Positions 8,343 to 18,618 of a stretch of 64,000 nt of DNA are shown here, in pieces. Every line of letters starts with the position of its first letter. The first letter of the stretch is position 1. A program made the translations under genes and the position numbers. Below the pieces are notes generated by a model, which did not search any database, was not told the origin of the DNA, and was given only the letters and a program-made list of their open reading frames with translations. The stretch is from Gammaproteobacteria bacterium (GTDB lineage Bacteria > Pseudomonadota > Gammaproteobacteria > Porifericomitales > Porifericomitaceae): contig JABAAT010000065.1 in NCBI GenBank assembly GCA_014238615.1, positions 1-64,000 of the forward strand. Reading direction: 5' to 3'.

Positions 8343-9758
8343 ATGTCAAATATTGACAAAACCTTGGAGTTAATCAAGCAGGAAGAGGTACGCTTTGCCG
8401 ACCTGCGTTTCTGCGATACCCGGGGCAAAGAGCAGCACGTCACAATTCCGGCGGACAGTGTCGGCAAGGAGTTGTTTGAGAACGGCCGCATGTTCGACGG
8501 CTCTTCCATCGCCGGCTGGAAAGGCATCCAGGAATCAGACATGGTGCTACTTCCGGACCCTTCCTGGGCGGCCTTGGATCCTTTCTACGAGGAGCCTACC
8601 GTGATCCTGCGCTGCGACGTCCTGGAATCCTCCAGCATGCAGGGCTACGCGCTTGACCCACGTTCCCTGGCGAAGCGCGCCGAGACTTACCTGAGATCCA
8701 CCGGCATCGCGGAAAACATCTACCTGGGCCCGGAGCCGGAATTCTTCGTGTTTGACGATGTGCGCTGGCGCAACGAGATCAACGGCTGCTCCTACCAAGT
8801 CGACTCGGAGGAAGGCCGTTGGAACAGTTCCGAGGTCTTTGACGATGGCAATATCGGCCACCGGCCGGCGGTAAAGGGAGGCTATTTCCCGGTGCCGCCG
8901 GTAGATTCACTGCAAGACCTGCGCGCCGCCATGTGCCAGGCTTTACAACGCCTGGGCATGAAGGTGGAAGTGCATCACCACGAGGTGGCCACCGCCGGCC
9001 AATGCGAGATCGGGGTGCGTTACAACAGCCTGACGCTCAAGAGCGACGAGCTGCTGATGTTCAAGTACGTTGTGCAGAACGTCGCCCATACTTACGGGAA
9101 AACCGCCACCTTCATGCCGAAGCCCCTGATCGGAGATAACGGGAGCGGCATGCACACCCACCAATCGCTGGTGGACCGTGATGGCAATAACCTGTTCATG
9201 GGAGAAGGCTATGGCGGCCTGTCCGAACTTGCTTTGCATTACATCGGCGGCATTTTCCGGCACGCCCACGCCATCAACGCCTTCACCAACTCCAGCACCA
9301 ACAGCTATCGTCGCCTGGTGCCGGGCTTCGAGGCACCGGTGCTGCTGGCTTATTCGGCGCGCAACCGTTCCGCGGCCTGCCGTATTCCCTGGGTCACGGA
9401 CCCACGCCAACGCCGCCTTGAGATCCGCTTCCCGGATTCCTGCGGCAATCCTTACCTGAGCTTCTCCGCCATGCTCATGGCCGGCCTGGACGGCATCCAG
9501 AACAAGATCGATCCGGGCCCCCCCATGGACAAGGATCTTTATAACCTGCCTCCCGAGGAGGAAAAAGGCCTGTCGCGTATTTGCGCTTCCCTGGAAGAAG
9601 CACTGGACGCCTTGGATAAGGATCGCGATTTCCTCAAGTCCGGTGATGTTTTCAATGACGAAATGATCGACAGCTACCTTGAGCTCAAGCGTCAGGAAAC
9701 CCAGCAATTACAACGGGCCACTCATCCCATGGAACTGGATTTGTACTATAGCCTGTAA
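8343..9758 (+). CDS. glnA: glutamine synthetase, type I
   Basis: GlnA makes glutamine from glutamate, ammonia and ATP as a cytoplasmic dodecamer. At 471 residues it matches GSI-beta. It shows the N-terminal FDGSSI.GW signature, the metal/ATP site [16 protein letters not shown], the [10 protein letters not shown] region, and the adenylylation site [10 protein letters not shown] whose Tyr is modified by GlnE. That implies control through the PII cascade, consistent with glnK-amtB at 34-35.6 kb. Confidence 0.98.
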   Translation: MSNIDKTLELIKQEEVRFADLRFCDTRGKEQHVTIPADSVGKELFENGRMFDGSSIAGWKGIQESDMVLLPDPSWAALDPFYEEPTVILRCDVLESSSMQGYALDPRSLAKRAETYLRSTGIAENIYLGPEPEFFVFDDVRWRNEINGCSYQVDSEEGRWNSSEVFDDGNIGHRPAVKGGYFPVPPVDSLQDLRAAMCQALQRLGMKVEVHHHEVATAGQCEIGVRYNSLTLKSDELLMFKYVVQNVAHTYGKTATFMPKPLIGDNGSGMHTHQSLVDRDGNNLFMGEGYGGLSELALHYIGGIFRHAHAINAFTNSSTNSYRRLVPGFEAPVLLAYSARNRSAACRIPWVTDPRQRRLEIRFPDSCGNPYLSFSAMLMAGLDGIQNKIDPGPPMDKDLYNLPPEEEKGLSRICASLEEALDALDKDRDFLKSGDVFNDEMIDSYLELKRQETQQLQRATHPMELDLYYSL

Positions 9759-9818
9759 TCCTGGCAGCCCCTGACCTTCTGGACGGCGAACGCCGCGCTC
9801 CACCATATCCCTGCCGTT

Positions 9819-10322
9819 GTGTCTCAGAAACACCAGGTTCAATCTTGGGCCAGGGCGACCTGGCGGTCGCTGTACCTGGTTCTAAGCGCAACGCTGCTGC
9901 TGTTCAGCAGCGGCGGCGCAACGGCCGCGGGAACAGCTTACCTGGAGCTGCACGGCACAGGAGGAACACGCCATTCCTTCCACGTGGAGATCGCGCGCAC
10001 CCCACGGGAACAGGCGCGCGGTCTGATGGAACGTCGCATCCTGGCACCGCGCGGCGGTATGCTGTTTCTGTATCCCAGGGCCAGGCGGGTGCACATGTGG
10101 ATGGCCAACACTCCGATCTCCCTGGACATGCTGTTCATCCGGGCCGATCACAGCATCGCGCGCATCGTGGAGCGTACCGTGCCGTATTCCAGGGAACTCA
10201 TTGACTCGGTGGAAGCGGTGAGCGCAGTGCTGGAAATCGAGGGCGGACTGGCGCGGGTCCTGGGCATCCGGGCGGGCGACAGTCTCTGCTATCCATGCGA
10301 GTCGCCGCCCGGGACCAACTAG
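9819..10322 (+). CDS. DUF192 family secreted protein
   Basis: A 167-residue protein with an N-terminal signal peptide (hydrophobic core LYLVLSATLLLFSSGGATA) and one DUF192 domain: F.VEIARTPREQARGLM.R..L....GMLF.YP......MWM.NT.I.LDMLFI, ending in VLEI.GG......I..GD. The family is widespread and its function is not established. The start is GTG; no better start precedes the signal peptide. Confidence 0.88.
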   Translation: MSQKHQVQSWARATWRSLYLVLSATLLLFSSGGATAAGTAYLELHGTGGTRHSFHVEIARTPREQARGLMERRILAPRGGMLFLYPRARRVHMWMANTPISLDMLFIRADHSIARIVERTVPYSRELIDSVEAVSAVLEIEGGLARVLGIRAGDSLCYPCESPPGTN

Positions 10323-10336
10323 GCTGGAAGCATAGC

Positions 10337-11509
10337 TTGAAAATCATCATCTCGCCCGACTCTTTCAAGGGCAATCTCACTTCCATGCAGGTCGCGGAAG
10401 CACTGGAGAAGGGCGTACTGCGGGTGCTGCCGCGCGCGCGCTGCCTGAAGCTGCCGGTCGCGGACGGCGGCGAGGGCACGGTGCAGGCCATGCTGCACGC
10501 CCTGGGCGGGCGCCTCATCCAAAAACAGGTATGCGGCCCCGCGGGGCATCCAGTGCGCGCCCGCTACGGCCTACTGGTGGATCAGAGCGCGGTCATTGAG
10601 GCGGCCGAAGCTTCGGGGCTTCCCCTGGTGAGCGGCCGTGAGCGCAATCCCCTGCACACCACCAGTTACGGCACCGGGGAACTGCTCAGGGACGCCCTGG
10701 ACAAGGGAGCACAGCACATCATCATCGGCATCGGCGGCTCCGCTACCAGCGACGGCGGCGCCGGGATGGCCCAGGCCCTGGGCGCCAGGTTTTTCAAAGC
10801 CAATGGTCGGGAACTGCGGCGCAAAGCGACCGGCAGCATGCTGGAAACCATCACCCGCATAGATACAGGCGAATTGCATCCCAGGCTGGGCAAGTGCCGC
10901 CTGACAGTCGCCTGCGATGTCAAAAACCCGCTTTGCGGACCGCACGGGGCGGCGCGCGTCTATGCGCCACAGAAGGGTGCCACGGCAAAGGGAGTCGCCA
11001 TCCTGGAGCGCAACCTCACCCACTTCGGACGACTCCTGGAACGGGAGCTGCGGATCAAGGTGCTGCGAACGCCGGGCGCCGGTGCCGCGGGCGGCCTGGG
11101 CGCCGGCCTCCTGGCCTTCTGTGCGGCGCGCCTGCGCCCCGGGGTGGATATCGTCCTACAGGCCATACAATTCAAACACCACCTGCGAAACGCTGACCTG
11201 GTGCTCACCGGGGAAGGCCGCGTTGACTCCCAGACTCCTTTCGGCAAAACCCCGGCCGGCGTGGCGCGCGCGGCACGCACGTGCGGCGTACCGGTGATCG
11301 CTATAGGAGGAGCCCTGGCAGACGACGCAAACACCGTATTCCAGCACGGCATCGATGGATTGGAATCCGCGGCGGCACGCGACATGGATTTAGAGGAAGC
11401 CCTGAGGCACTCCCAGGAACACTTACAAAATGCAGCCGAGCGTGTCCTGCGTTTGCTGAAAACGGGCCGCCGCATGGAACAGCGCGCCAAGCGGCGCGCC
11501 AGGCGCTAA
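10337..11509 (+). CDS. glycerate kinase
   Basis: Member of the GarK/GlxK glycerate kinase family, which phosphorylates D-glycerate with ATP, generally to 2-phosphoglycerate. The protein begins in the canonical way, KIIISPDSFKGNLTS, and contains PVADGGEGT, GIGGSATSDGGAGMAQALGA and GAGAAGGLG.GLLAF. The family begins at this point, so I chose the TTG at 10337 over an ATG 14 codons upstream that overlaps the preceding gene. About 390 residues, normal length. Glycerate kinase links glyoxylate/serine-derived carbon to central metabolism and could serve C1 assimilation, but no serine-cycle genes are in view. Confidence 0.92.
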   Translation: MKIIISPDSFKGNLTSMQVAEALEKGVLRVLPRARCLKLPVADGGEGTVQAMLHALGGRLIQKQVCGPAGHPVRARYGLLVDQSAVIEAAEASGLPLVSGRERNPLHTTSYGTGELLRDALDKGAQHIIIGIGGSATSDGGAGMAQALGARFFKANGRELRRKATGSMLETITRIDTGELHPRLGKCRLTVACDVKNPLCGPHGAARVYAPQKGATAKGVAILERNLTHFGRLLERELRIKVLRTPGAGAAGGLGAGLLAFCAARLRPGVDIVLQAIQFKHHLRNADLVLTGEGRVDSQTPFGKTPAGVARAARTCGVPVIAIGGALADDANTVFQHGIDGLESAAARDMDLEEALRHSQEHLQNAAERVLRLLKTGRRMEQRAKRRARR

Positions 11510-11541
11510 AGAAAGATTCGGTCGTTCCCCCTGGATTTCCG

Positions 11542-11561
11542 CGGCTGGATTTTCTCAGCCG
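11542..11561 (+). terminator. weak hairpin between glycerate kinase and rplQ
   Basis: CGGCTG (11542-11547) pairs with CAGCCG (11556-11561) over an 8-base loop and is followed by GTCTTTCTC. It lies between two convergent genes, where a terminator is expected, but the stem is short and the T-tract poor. Confidence 0.3.
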
Positions 11562-11589
11562 GTCTTTCTCGGGCGGCCTGCTGGAGAGC

Positions 11590-12003
11590 TTATTTCGCGG
11601 CCTGTTTCGGAGTCTTGGCCCCGGCGGCGTCCTCCTGCTTCTGATCCTCCCGATCCACCCATTCCACCCAGGCCATGGGTGCACAGTCACCCACCCGGGA
11701 ACCGCATTTCAGCACACGCAGATACCCTCCGGGCCGACTTTTATAGAAGGGCCCAAAGTCATCAAACAAGCTGCGCACAGCGACCGGATCACGCAGCCGT
11801 GCAAAGACCAGGCGGCGCCGCGCCACCGAGTCTTCCCCGGCCATGGTGACCAATGGTTCGGCCGTGCGGCGCAATTCCCTGGCCTTAGGCAAGGTGGTGC
11901 GGATCCTGCCTTCCCGTAGCAGGGAAACAGTCAGGTTGCGCAGCATGGCTCGACGGTGTGCTCCGTCGCGCTGTAGTTTGCGACCTGCGTGGGAGTGACG
12001 CAT
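11590..12003 (-). CDS. rplQ: 50S ribosomal protein L17
   Basis: L17 sits near the peptide exit tunnel. It begins [23 protein letters not shown], typical of the family, and adds a Lys/Ala/Gln-rich tail of about 20 residues. It is the last gene of the long ribosomal cluster, 46 bp after rpoA. Confidence 0.97.
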   Translation of the reverse strand: MRHSHAGRKLQRDGAHRRAMLRNLTVSLLREGRIRTTLPKARELRRTAEPLVTMAGEDSVARRRLVFARLRDPVAVRSLFDDFGPFYKSRPGGYLRVLKCGSRVGDCAPMAWVEWVDREDQKQEDAAGAKTPKQAAK

Positions 12004-12049
12004 GATTTTTCAGATTCCTCCAACTACGCGGACGCACGCCCGCACAGCT

Positions 12050-13123
12050 TCAAAAGTCCGGTGTTTCCTCCAGGCTCTGGTTCTTTGCGACATCAAGCTC
12101 TTTCTTTTCCTCAACCGTTCCCGTCGGTGCCGCGGCCTGCAGATCGGGGGGCGGCCAATCCTCAATCTGCTGTCCCAGTTCCAGGCCGTGCCTGGCCAGG
12201 CTCTCCTTGATCTCGATCAGCGATTTCTTGCCGAAATTCGGAGTGCGCAGGAGTTCACTCTCGGTGCGCTGCACCAAGTCACCGACATAGTAAATATTCT
12301 CCTGCTTCAGACAGTTGGTGGAACGCACCGTCAGCTGGAGCTGCTCCACGGACTCGATAAGGATCGGCGCCAGCGCGGCGCTGTCCGCCGAGGAGACAGC
12401 CTCGCGCCCGGCCACCGAATCCATGTTCACAAAGGTCGAGAACTGATCGATGAGCAGGCGCGCCGCCTCGCCGAGGGCATCGCCGGGCTGTATGGTGCCG
12501 TTGGTTTCAATATCCAGGATCAGCTTATCCAGGTCCGTACGCTGCTCCACCCGGGTGCTCTGGACATCATAGGTCACACGCCGGATCGGACTGAACCAGG
12601 CATCCAGGCGCAACTGGCCGATCTGTTGCCCGGCTTCTTCTTCTTCCTCCACCTCGTTCTGGACGGGGCGATAGCCGCGCCCGCTCTCCACCTTGAGTTC
12701 GGCGGCGAACTCGACATCCTGGGTAAGGTGCGCGATCACATGTCCCGGGTTAATAATCTCCACGTCATGCCGTATCTCAATATCGCCGGCAGTGACCGCG
12801 CCGGGGCCTTTCTTCCGCAGCGGCAATAAGATCTCATCTCCGGAAAACACGCGCACCGCCACCCCACGCAGGTTCAGCAGCAGGTCCGGCACGTCCTCCA
12901 GAACGCCCCGTACGGTGGTGTACTCGTGCAGGACATTCTCAACGCGCGCTTCCACCACCGCCGCTCCCGGCATTGAAGACAGCAGGACGCGGCGCAACGC
13001 ATTGCCAAGGGTATGGCCGAACCCTCGATCCAATGGCTCAATCACGATCTTAGCCCGAAAATCGCCAAGCGCCTCAATATTGATATGCTTGGGCTTCAGT
13101 AGTTCTTGAACAACGCTTTCCAT
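12050..13123 (-). CDS. rpoA: RNA polymerase alpha subunit
   Basis: Alpha dimerises to nucleate RNA polymerase assembly, and its C-terminal domain contacts UP elements and activators. The N-terminal domain (to about 235) has [25 protein letters not shown], and the CTD shows [12 protein letters not shown]-type sequence, [21 protein letters not shown]. At 357 residues it exceeds the usual ~329, owing to a polar tail ([16 protein letters not shown]). Placed between rpsD and rplQ as in a standard alpha operon. Confidence 0.97.
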   Translation of the reverse strand: MESVVQELLKPKHINIEALGDFRAKIVIEPLDRGFGHTLGNALRRVLLSSMPGAAVVEARVENVLHEYTTVRGVLEDVPDLLLNLRGVAVRVFSGDEILLPLRKKGPGAVTAGDIEIRHDVEIINPGHVIAHLTQDVEFAAELKVESGRGYRPVQNEVEEEEEAGQQIGQLRLDAWFSPIRRVTYDVQSTRVEQRTDLDKLILDIETNGTIQPGDALGEAARLLIDQFSTFVNMDSVAGREAVSSADSAALAPILIESVEQLQLTVRSTNCLKQENIYYVGDLVQRTESELLRTPNFGKKSLIEIKESLARHGLELGQQIEDWPPPDLQAAAPTGTVEEKKELDVAKNQSLEETPDF

Positions 13124-13140
13124 CTAATTCTCCAAAGGCA

Positions 13141-13764
13141 TCAGCGGGAATAAAGTTCGATCACCAGGCTCTCATTCAGATCGTCGGGCAACTCGGAACG
13201 TTCCGGATTGCGCTGAAAAACACCCTTCAAATGCTCCGCATCAACCTGAAGCCACTCGGGCTGACCGATCTGTCCCGCCACTTCCAAGGCCTCCTTGATG
13301 CGCAGCTGTTTACCCGCCTTTTCGGTCAGCACAACGCGATCACCCGGGCGCAATTCGTAAGACGGAATATTCACGCGCCGATCGTTCACCAGCACCGCTT
13401 TATGACTGACCAGTTGGCGCGCCTCGCTGCGGGTGCAGGCAAAACCCATTCGATACACCACGTTGTCCAGGCGGCTCTCCAGAAGCTTAAGCAGGTTCTC
13501 CCCGGTCGAACCCACGCGCCGCGCCGCTTCCCGGTAATAGCGTCGAAACTGGCGTTCCAGCACGCCGTAGGTGCGGCGCAACTTCTGTTTCTCACGCAGC
13601 TGCAGAGCGTAATCGGTGGCACGGCGCCGGGCGGGCAGGGAATGTTGCCCGGGTAGCTTGTCCAAGTGGCATTTGCCATCCAGGGGCCGCCCGCGGCTCT
13701 TCAGCATCAGGTCGGTGCCTTCGCGGCGGCTCAACCTGCAGGTGGGTCCAGTATATCTTGCCAT
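13141..13764 (-). CDS. rpsD: 30S ribosomal protein S4
   Basis: S4 is a primary 16S rRNA binder and in many bacteria represses the alpha operon. It opens [19 protein letters not shown] and has the S4 RNA-binding domain [28 protein letters not shown]. 207 residues, normal. Twelve bases after rpsK. Confidence 0.97.
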   Translation of the reverse strand: MARYTGPTCRLSRREGTDLMLKSRGRPLDGKCHLDKLPGQHSLPARRRATDYALQLREKQKLRRTYGVLERQFRRYYREAARRVGSTGENLLKLLESRLDNVVYRMGFACTRSEARQLVSHKAVLVNDRRVNIPSYELRPGDRVVLTEKAGKQLRIKEALEVAGQIGQPEWLQVDAEHLKGVFQRNPERSELPDDLNESLVIELYSR

Positions 13765-13776
13765 AGCGACGACGCC

Positions 13777-14163
13777 TCAGACACGCCGCCGCTTCGGCGG
13801 CCGACAACCATTGTGGGGAATCGGGGTAACGTCCGTGATATTGCCGACCCGCAGGCCGGCGGCGTTCAAGCCCCGCACCGCGGATTCGCGCCCCGGACCC
13901 GGCCCCTTCACATAGACTTCAATATTTTTCATGCCGAACTCCAGGGCCACCTTGCCGGCCCGCTGCGAAGCCACCTGCGCGGCAAACGGCGTACTCTTCC
14001 TGGAACCGCGAAAGTTGCTGCCACCGGCGGTAGCCCAGGTCAGGGTGTTGCCCTCCAGGTCGGTGATGGTAATGATGGTGTTATTGAAGGAAGCCTGGAC
14101 ATAACCCAGGCCATCCACCACCGTGCGCCGTTGCTTCTTGCGTACCTTGGTATCTTTAGCCAT
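13777..14163 (-). CDS. rpsK: 30S ribosomal protein S11
   Basis: S11 lines the 30S platform near the E site. The family pattern is clear: [22 protein letters not shown]...[13 protein letters not shown], ending [10 protein letters not shown]. 128 residues, normal length. Confidence 0.97.
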   Translation of the reverse strand: MAKDTKVRKKQRRTVVDGLGYVQASFNNTIITITDLEGNTLTWATAGGSNFRGSRKSTPFAAQVASQRAGKVALEFGMKNIEVYVKGPGPGRESAVRGLNAAGLRVGNITDVTPIPHNGCRPPKRRRV

Positions 14164-14172
14164 GGAACCGCC

Positions 14173-14532
14173 TCACTTCCTGGAAATCTTATGGCGCGGA
14201 CCCTTACGGGTACGAGCGTTGGTGCGGGTGCGCTGCCCGCGCACCGGCAGGCGGCGGCGATGCCGAATGCCACGATAGCAGCCCAGGTCCATGAGCCGCT
14301 TGATCGCCATGCCGACCTCGCGCTTCGCATCCCCCTCAACACGAAAGCGGCTGACCGCGGTGCGGACCTGGCCCAGCTGTTCCTCTTTGAGATCGCCGAG
14401 CCGCTGCCCTGGATCCAGGGAGGCAGCGGCGCAGATCTGCAGGGCGCGCGGTTGACCGATGCCGTAGATATGCCGCAACGCGATGCGCAGTTGCTTGTGG
14501 TCCGGAATGTTGATCCCCGCGATACGAGCCAT
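14173..14532 (-). CDS. rpsM: 30S ribosomal protein S13
   Basis: S13 contacts the 50S subunit and the P-site tRNA. It opens [26 protein letters not shown] and ends with the basic [17 protein letters not shown] tail. 119 residues, normal length. Confidence 0.97.
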   Translation of the reverse strand: MARIAGINIPDHKQLRIALRHIYGIGQPRALQICAAASLDPGQRLGDLKEEQLGQVRTAVSRFRVEGDAKREVGMAIKRLMDLGCYRGIRHRRRLPVRGQRTRTNARTRKGPRHKISRK

Positions 14533-14553
14533 ACTGTTTCTCCCGCGCCGTAC

Positions 14554-14667
14554 TCAGCCTTGGCGCTGTTTGTGGCGCGGCACCTTGCAGATGACGCGCA
14601 GGATACCGCGACGCCGCACGATCCTGCAGCTGCGGCAGCGTTTCTTCACGGACGCCGAGACTTTCAT
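14554..14667 (-). CDS. rpmJ: 50S ribosomal protein L36
   Basis: A 37-residue protein: [20 protein letters not shown], then [17 protein letters not shown]. The Cys/Cys/Cys/His set shows the zinc-binding form. It lies between secY and rpsM, where L36 is expected. Confidence 0.96.
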   Translation of the reverse strand: MKVSASVKKRCRSCRIVRRRGILRVICKVPRHKQRQG

Positions 14668-14687
14668 ATGAGTTCCTCCGCGGGACT

Positions 14688-16040
14688 TCAGCGCCGCCGT
14701 GCGTAGCGCTTAAAGTTGGCTTTCTTGAGCATGCCTTCGTACTGGTGCGACATCAAGTGGGCCTGAACCTGGGCCATGAAATCCATGATGACCACTACGA
14801 TGATGAGCAGCGAAGTTCCACCGAAATAAAAGGGAATGCCGCTGAAGCGTCCGCGCAGGAATTCCGGCAGCAGACAAACCAGGGTGATGTAGATAGCGCC
14901 GCCCACGGTCAGGCGTGACAGCACCGAATCCAGGTAGCGCGCAGTCTGTTCGCCGGGGCGCATGCCGGGTACAAAGGCACCGCTGTTCTTGAGGTTATCG
15001 GCGGTTTCCCTGGAATCAAAAACCAGGGCCGTGTACACAAAACAGAAAAACACGATGAGCGCGGCGAAGAGTAGCACGAACAGCGGCTCACCGGGGGCCA
15101 GCAACGAAGCGATATCCCGGATCAGGCCGGGCTGACCATCGGGCGCTCCCAAACCCACCAGGGTGGCCGGCAGCAGGATGATGCTGGTGGCGAAGATCGG
15201 CGGAATCACGCCCGCCATGTTGAGCTTGAACGGCAGGTGCACGTTTTGACTGGAATAGGTGCCGCGGCCCGCCTGGCGCTTGGCGTAATGCACCGGGATG
15301 CGGCGCTGCCCCATCTCCACGAACACCACCAGGCCGGTTACCACCAGGACGACCACCAGGAGAAACAGGAAGGTAAGGGGACCCATGACCCCGGTGCGCA
15401 CCAATTCGGTGGTGCGCGCGGCGGCGGACGGCAAACCGGACACGATGCCCGCGAAGATCAACATGGAGATACCGTTCCCCACGCCGCGCTCGGTAATCTG
15501 CTCGCCCAGCCACACCAGGAACATGGTCCCGGTCACCAGGCCGATAAGCGTTGTGATGCGAAAACCCCAGCCCGGATCGATGACCAACCCCTGGTTAGCG
15601 CCCACGACATGTCCCTCCAGGGCGATGGAAACGAAGAAGGCCTGGGCCGCGGCCAGCGCCACGGTCAGGTAGCGCGTATAGCGGTTGATCTTCATGCGCC
15701 CCGATTCGCCTTCCTTGCGCAGCTGCTTCAGCTTCGGGTCAACCATGGAATAAACCTGCATGAAGATGGAAGCCGAGATATAAGGCAACAGACCCAGGGT
15801 GCCCACGGAAAGACGTTGCAGGGCGCCGCCGGTAAACACGTTAAATACTTCCAGGATGGTGCCCTGCTGCTCCTCGAACATCTGCACCAGGGATTCGGGA
15901 TTCAGCCCGGGCAAAGGGACATGCGCCACGATGCGGAACACCACCAGGGCACCCAGCAGGTAGAACAGGCGCCGACGCAGTTCGGTGAGCTTGCCGAAGC
16001 GATCCGCCAGGGAAGGCGTTGCGGTAGTGGAAGCGGCCAT
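14688..16040 (-). CDS. secY: preprotein translocase subunit SecY
   Basis: SecY is the channel of the Sec translocon in the inner membrane. About 450 residues and ten hydrophobic segments, with landmarks [26 protein letters not shown]-like LRKEGESG, and RYTRY. I start it at the ATG at 16040 ([18 protein letters not shown]), seven bases after rplO; an in-frame start nine codons upstream would overlap rplO. Confidence 0.96.
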   Translation of the reverse strand: MAASTTATPSLADRFGKLTELRRRLFYLLGALVVFRIVAHVPLPGLNPESLVQMFEEQQGTILEVFNVFTGGALQRLSVGTLGLLPYISASIFMQVYSMVDPKLKQLRKEGESGRMKINRYTRYLTVALAAAQAFFVSIALEGHVVGANQGLVIDPGWGFRITTLIGLVTGTMFLVWLGEQITERGVGNGISMLIFAGIVSGLPSAAARTTELVRTGVMGPLTFLFLLVVVLVVTGLVVFVEMGQRRIPVHYAKRQAGRGTYSSQNVHLPFKLNMAGVIPPIFATSIILLPATLVGLGAPDGQPGLIRDIASLLAPGEPLFVLLFAALIVFFCFVYTALVFDSRETADNLKNSGAFVPGMRPGEQTARYLDSVLSRLTVGGAIYITLVCLLPEFLRGRFSGIPFYFGGTSLLIIVVVIMDFMAQVQAHLMSHQYEGMLKKANFKRYARRR

Positions 16041-16047
16041 GTGCAGT

Positions 16048-16488
16048 TTACTCGGCGGGCGCCTCAAGACGGCCGCCGGCGGCCTCCAAACGCACGCGCG
16101 CCGCGGCGCTCACGGCCAAACCCCGCACCACCCTGGGCAATTGCAGGTCACCGCCGTCGATGATCTTGACACGCCGCGCCCGGCGCGCCACCAGGCCGGC
16201 GGCGCGCAAGGTCTCCAAGGTCACGAGCTCGCCCTCCAGGCGCGCCAGGTCCGCGAGCCGGAGCTCGTGGTTAAAACGAGAGCGGCGCGAATGAAAGCCG
16301 GACTTCGGCACCCGTCGCTGCAAAGGCATCTGCCCCCCTTCAAAACCCAGTTTGTGGAAACCACCGGAACGCGATTTTTGCCCCTTATGGCCACGTCCGC
16401 AAGTTTTCCCCGCACCGCTGCCGATGCCGCGTCCCACGCGCAGGCGGCGGCGCGCGCCGGAGGCTGCCCGCAAATCATTCGGTCGCAT
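16048..16488 (-). CDS. rplO: 50S ribosomal protein L15
   Basis: 146 residues starting [14 protein letters not shown], with the Gly-rich signature RVGRGIGSGAGKTCGRGHKGQKSR split across the N-terminal third and GFEGGQMPLQRR.PK.GF. It overlaps the end of rpmD by 14 bases, which suggests coupled translation. Confidence 0.96.
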   Translation of the reverse strand: MRPNDLRAASGARRRLRVGRGIGSGAGKTCGRGHKGQKSRSGGFHKLGFEGGQMPLQRRVPKSGFHSRRSRFNHELRLADLARLEGELVTLETLRAAGLVARRARRVKIIDGGDLQLPRVVRGLAVSAAARVRLEAAGGRLEAPAE

Positions 16489-16669
16489 CTTTTTCCACCG
16501 CCAATAAATGTCGGGCCTTGCCGACCATACCAAGATTTTCGGGAGTTTCCCGGAGGCGCACACGCTGGCCGATACGGCGCAGCCCCAGGCCGCGCACACA
16601 GGCGCGCGTGCGCGGCCGCTCGCCTGCCAGGCCGCGGCGCAGGGTCACGCCCAGAAAACGATCGCTCAA
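16475..16669 (-). CDS. rpmD: 50S ribosomal protein L30
   Basis: 64 residues with the L30 pattern VTLRRGLAG...[16 protein letters not shown] and a final segment on loop binding ([14 protein letters not shown]). It overlaps the rpsE stop by four bases and rplO by 14. Confidence 0.94.
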   Translation of the reverse strand: MSDRFLGVTLRRGLAGERPRTRACVRGLGLRRIGQRVRLRETPENLGMVGKARHLLAVEKDATE

Positions 16670-17622
16670 GACGCGTCCTCCTTGACCGGGTCATCCGCTT
16701 TCTCCTTATCTGGCGCTGTCTCCAGGGGTACCTCCGCCTTGACCGCCTCCGGAGACTTTTCCTCCAGGGGTACCTCCGCCTTGACCGCCTCCGAAGACTT
16801 TTCCTCCAGAGGTACCTCCGCCTTGACCGCCTCCGAAGACTTTTCCTCCAGGGGTACCTCCGCCTTGACCGCCTCCGGAGACTCTTCCTTCAAGGAGACC
16901 TCCGCCTTGGCCGTCTCCGGAGACTTTTCCTCCAGGGAGACTTCCGCCTTGACCGCCTCCGGAGACTCTTCCTTCAAGGAGACCTCCGCCTTGACCGCCT
17001 CCGGAGGCTTTTCCTTCAAGGAGACCTCCACCTTGGCCGTCTCCGAAAACTTTTCCTTCCTGGGAGGCTTGCTGCCGGGAGGGGCGCTCCTGGGAGTGCC
17101 ACCTGGTGCGGCAACGTGCTGAAATTCAGAAATCGGTTTGCCGCGGCGCACCGCCACTTCCTCGGGTGAAACAATGGAGCGCAAGCCCTTGCAAGTGGCG
17201 CGCACCACGTTGATGGGATTGCGCGAACCGAAAGATTTAGCCAATACGTCCCGCACTCCGAGCACCTCGAACATCGCGCGCATCGCGCCGCCAGCGATGA
17301 TGCCGGTTCCTGGTGAAGCCGCCTGCATATAGACTTTGGCGGCACCGTGGTTCGCGGTCACAGCGTAATACAGGGTGCCATCGTTCAGGGGCACCCTGAA
17401 CATATCGGCGCGCGCCCGCTCCAGGGCTTTCTGGATCGCGGCCGGCACCTCCCGCGCCTTCCCACGACCCATACCGATGCGACCGTCGCCGTCGCCGATC
17501 ACGGCGAGCACCGAAAAGCCGAAGATGCGACCTCCCTTCACGACCTTGGTGACCCGGTTGATATCCACCAGCTTTTCCAACAGACCATCCCCGGAACTCA
17601 TTGCGTTGGATATGGAACTCAA
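16666..17622 (-). CDS. rpsE: 30S ribosomal protein S5 with a long C-terminal repeat extension
   Basis: Residues 1 to about 171 are a normal S5, which supports decoding accuracy: the dsRBD-like N-domain ([23 protein letters not shown]) and [31 protein letters not shown]. Bacterial S5 usually ends there at 160-175 residues. Here a further ~147 residues follow, including seven exact-length 14-residue units (199-296) of the type EVxLxExxxExxKA, rich in Glu, Lys, Ala and Val. The start is TTG at 17622, seven bases after a strong AGGAGG; an internal ATG is residue 8. The reading frame stays open through all repeats and overlaps rpmD by four bases, so the tail is translated. Confidence 0.95.
   Translation of the reverse strand: MSSISNAMSSGDGLLEKLVDINRVTKVVKGGRIFGFSVLAVIGDGDGRIGMGRGKAREVPAAIQKALERARADMFRVPLNDGTLYYAVTANHGAAKVYMQAASPGTGIIAGGAMRAMFEVLGVRDVLAKSFGSRNPINVVRATCKGLRSIVSPEEVAVRRGKPISEFQHVAAPGGTPRSAPPGSKPPRKEKFSETAKVEVSLKEKPPEAVKAEVSLKEESPEAVKAEVSLEEKSPETAKAEVSLKEESPEAVKAEVPLEEKSSEAVKAEVPLEEKSSEAVKAEVPLEEKSPEAVKAEVPLETAPDKEKADDPVKEDAS
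16735..17028 (-). repeat. seven 42-bp in-frame tandem repeats inside rpsE
   Basis: Seven consecutive 42-bp units encode residues 199-296 of S5. Two neighbouring protein units (255-268 and 269-282) are identical, while others vary at K/E, P/S and A/T positions, so the array has grown by duplication and then diverged. A degenerate partial unit lies on each side. Confidence 0.93.
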
Positions 17623-17643
17623 GATTTTTCCTCCTGCGCCCGC

Positions 17644-18000
17644 CTAGAAACTCAGGCCGGCCTCGCGGGCCGATTCCGCGAGAGCCCTGACCCGACCGTG
17701 ATACTTGTAGCCGGCCCGGTCAAAGGCCACCCGGCGAATCCCCAGATGCTCGGCCCGGCCCGCGATGGCCGTGCCGAGGAGGCGCGCCGCCGCAACGTTC
17801 CCGCCGCGTTCAAGCTGCCCGCGAAATTCCTTTTGCACGGTGGAGACGACCGCCAGGGTACGGGAACCATCCGCCAGGGAAAGTTGCGCGTAGAAATGCC
17901 GGGAAGTACGGTGCACTGAAAGCCGATGTTCAGCCGTCAGGCGAATGCGGGCACGGCTCTTGCGGGCACGGCGCAACCGGCTCTGTTGGTGGTGCAGCAT
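17644..18000 (-). CDS. rplR: 50S ribosomal protein L18
   Basis: L18 binds 5S rRNA. It shows R.RRARKSRARIRLTAEHRLSVHRT, FYAQL, and AGYKYHGRVRALAESAREAGL at the C-terminus. 118 residues, normal length. Confidence 0.96.
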   Translation of the reverse strand: MLHHQQSRLRRARKSRARIRLTAEHRLSVHRTSRHFYAQLSLADGSRTLAVVSTVQKEFRGQLERGGNVAAARLLGTAIAGRAEHLGIRRVAFDRAGYKYHGRVRALAESAREAGLSF

Positions 18001-18005
18001 GACGG

Positions 18006-18581
18006 TTAGTCCTTTTGCTTCTTCTTGGATTTCTTGGTCAACACGATTTCGTCGACGTAGTTGACACCCTTGCTTTTGGTCGGATCGGCGGGCCGGGATG
18101 CATACATGAAAGGTGAGGGTGGCCGCAATGCGCGCAGGCGGGCGGCAAACTGTCCGACCTGCTGCTTGTCCGCTCCGTACACGTTGATCTCGGTGTTAGA
18201 CGGGAGTTCAAGCCGCAGGCCCTCCGGCACCGGCAATTCCATCGGGTGCGAATAACCCAGGTTCAAGGTGAGCTTAGCGCCTTCCAGCCGGGCCCGGTAA
18301 CCCACCCCGTAGATACACAGCTTCTTGACAAAGCCGGTGCTGACTCCATGCACCATGTTGCGCAGCAATGCCCACGCGGTGCCCAGCATGGCGGAAGTAC
18401 GCCGGTGTTCCCGCACCGCCTCCACCCGCAGGGCCCCGTCCTCGCGCCGCACCCGCACGAGTTCAGGCAGGTGCAAACTCAAGGTTCCGAGCTTGCCGCG
18501 CAACTGCACGACGCGCGGCCGCGGCTCCTGGAATTCCACCCCGGTCGGCAAGGCAATAGGGACACGCGCCAGTCTGGACAT
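18006..18581 (-). CDS. rplF: 50S ribosomal protein L6
   Basis: L6 binds 23S rRNA near the factor-binding site. It opens MSRLARVPIALPTGVEF and contains the C-terminal signature DPTKSKGVNY.DE.V plus the two alpha/beta L6 folds. A GTG three codons upstream has a ribosome-binding site too close to be used, so the ATG at 18581 is preferred. The tail is Lys-rich. Confidence 0.96.
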   Translation of the reverse strand: MSRLARVPIALPTGVEFQEPRPRVVQLRGKLGTLSLHLPELVRVRREDGALRVEAVREHRRTSAMLGTAWALLRNMVHGVSTGFVKKLCIYGVGYRARLEGAKLTLNLGYSHPMELPVPEGLRLELPSNTEINVYGADKQQVGQFAARLRALRPPSPFMYASRPADPTKSKGVNYVDEIVLTKKSKKKQKD

Positions 18582-18618
18582 TTTAAACACTTCTCCTTAC
18601 AGGATTCCGCCGCCGACC

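Noticed and set aside
16666-17060. CRISPR array at the repeated block in rpsE
   Set aside because: The units are contiguous, in frame and translated, with no unique spacers between them.
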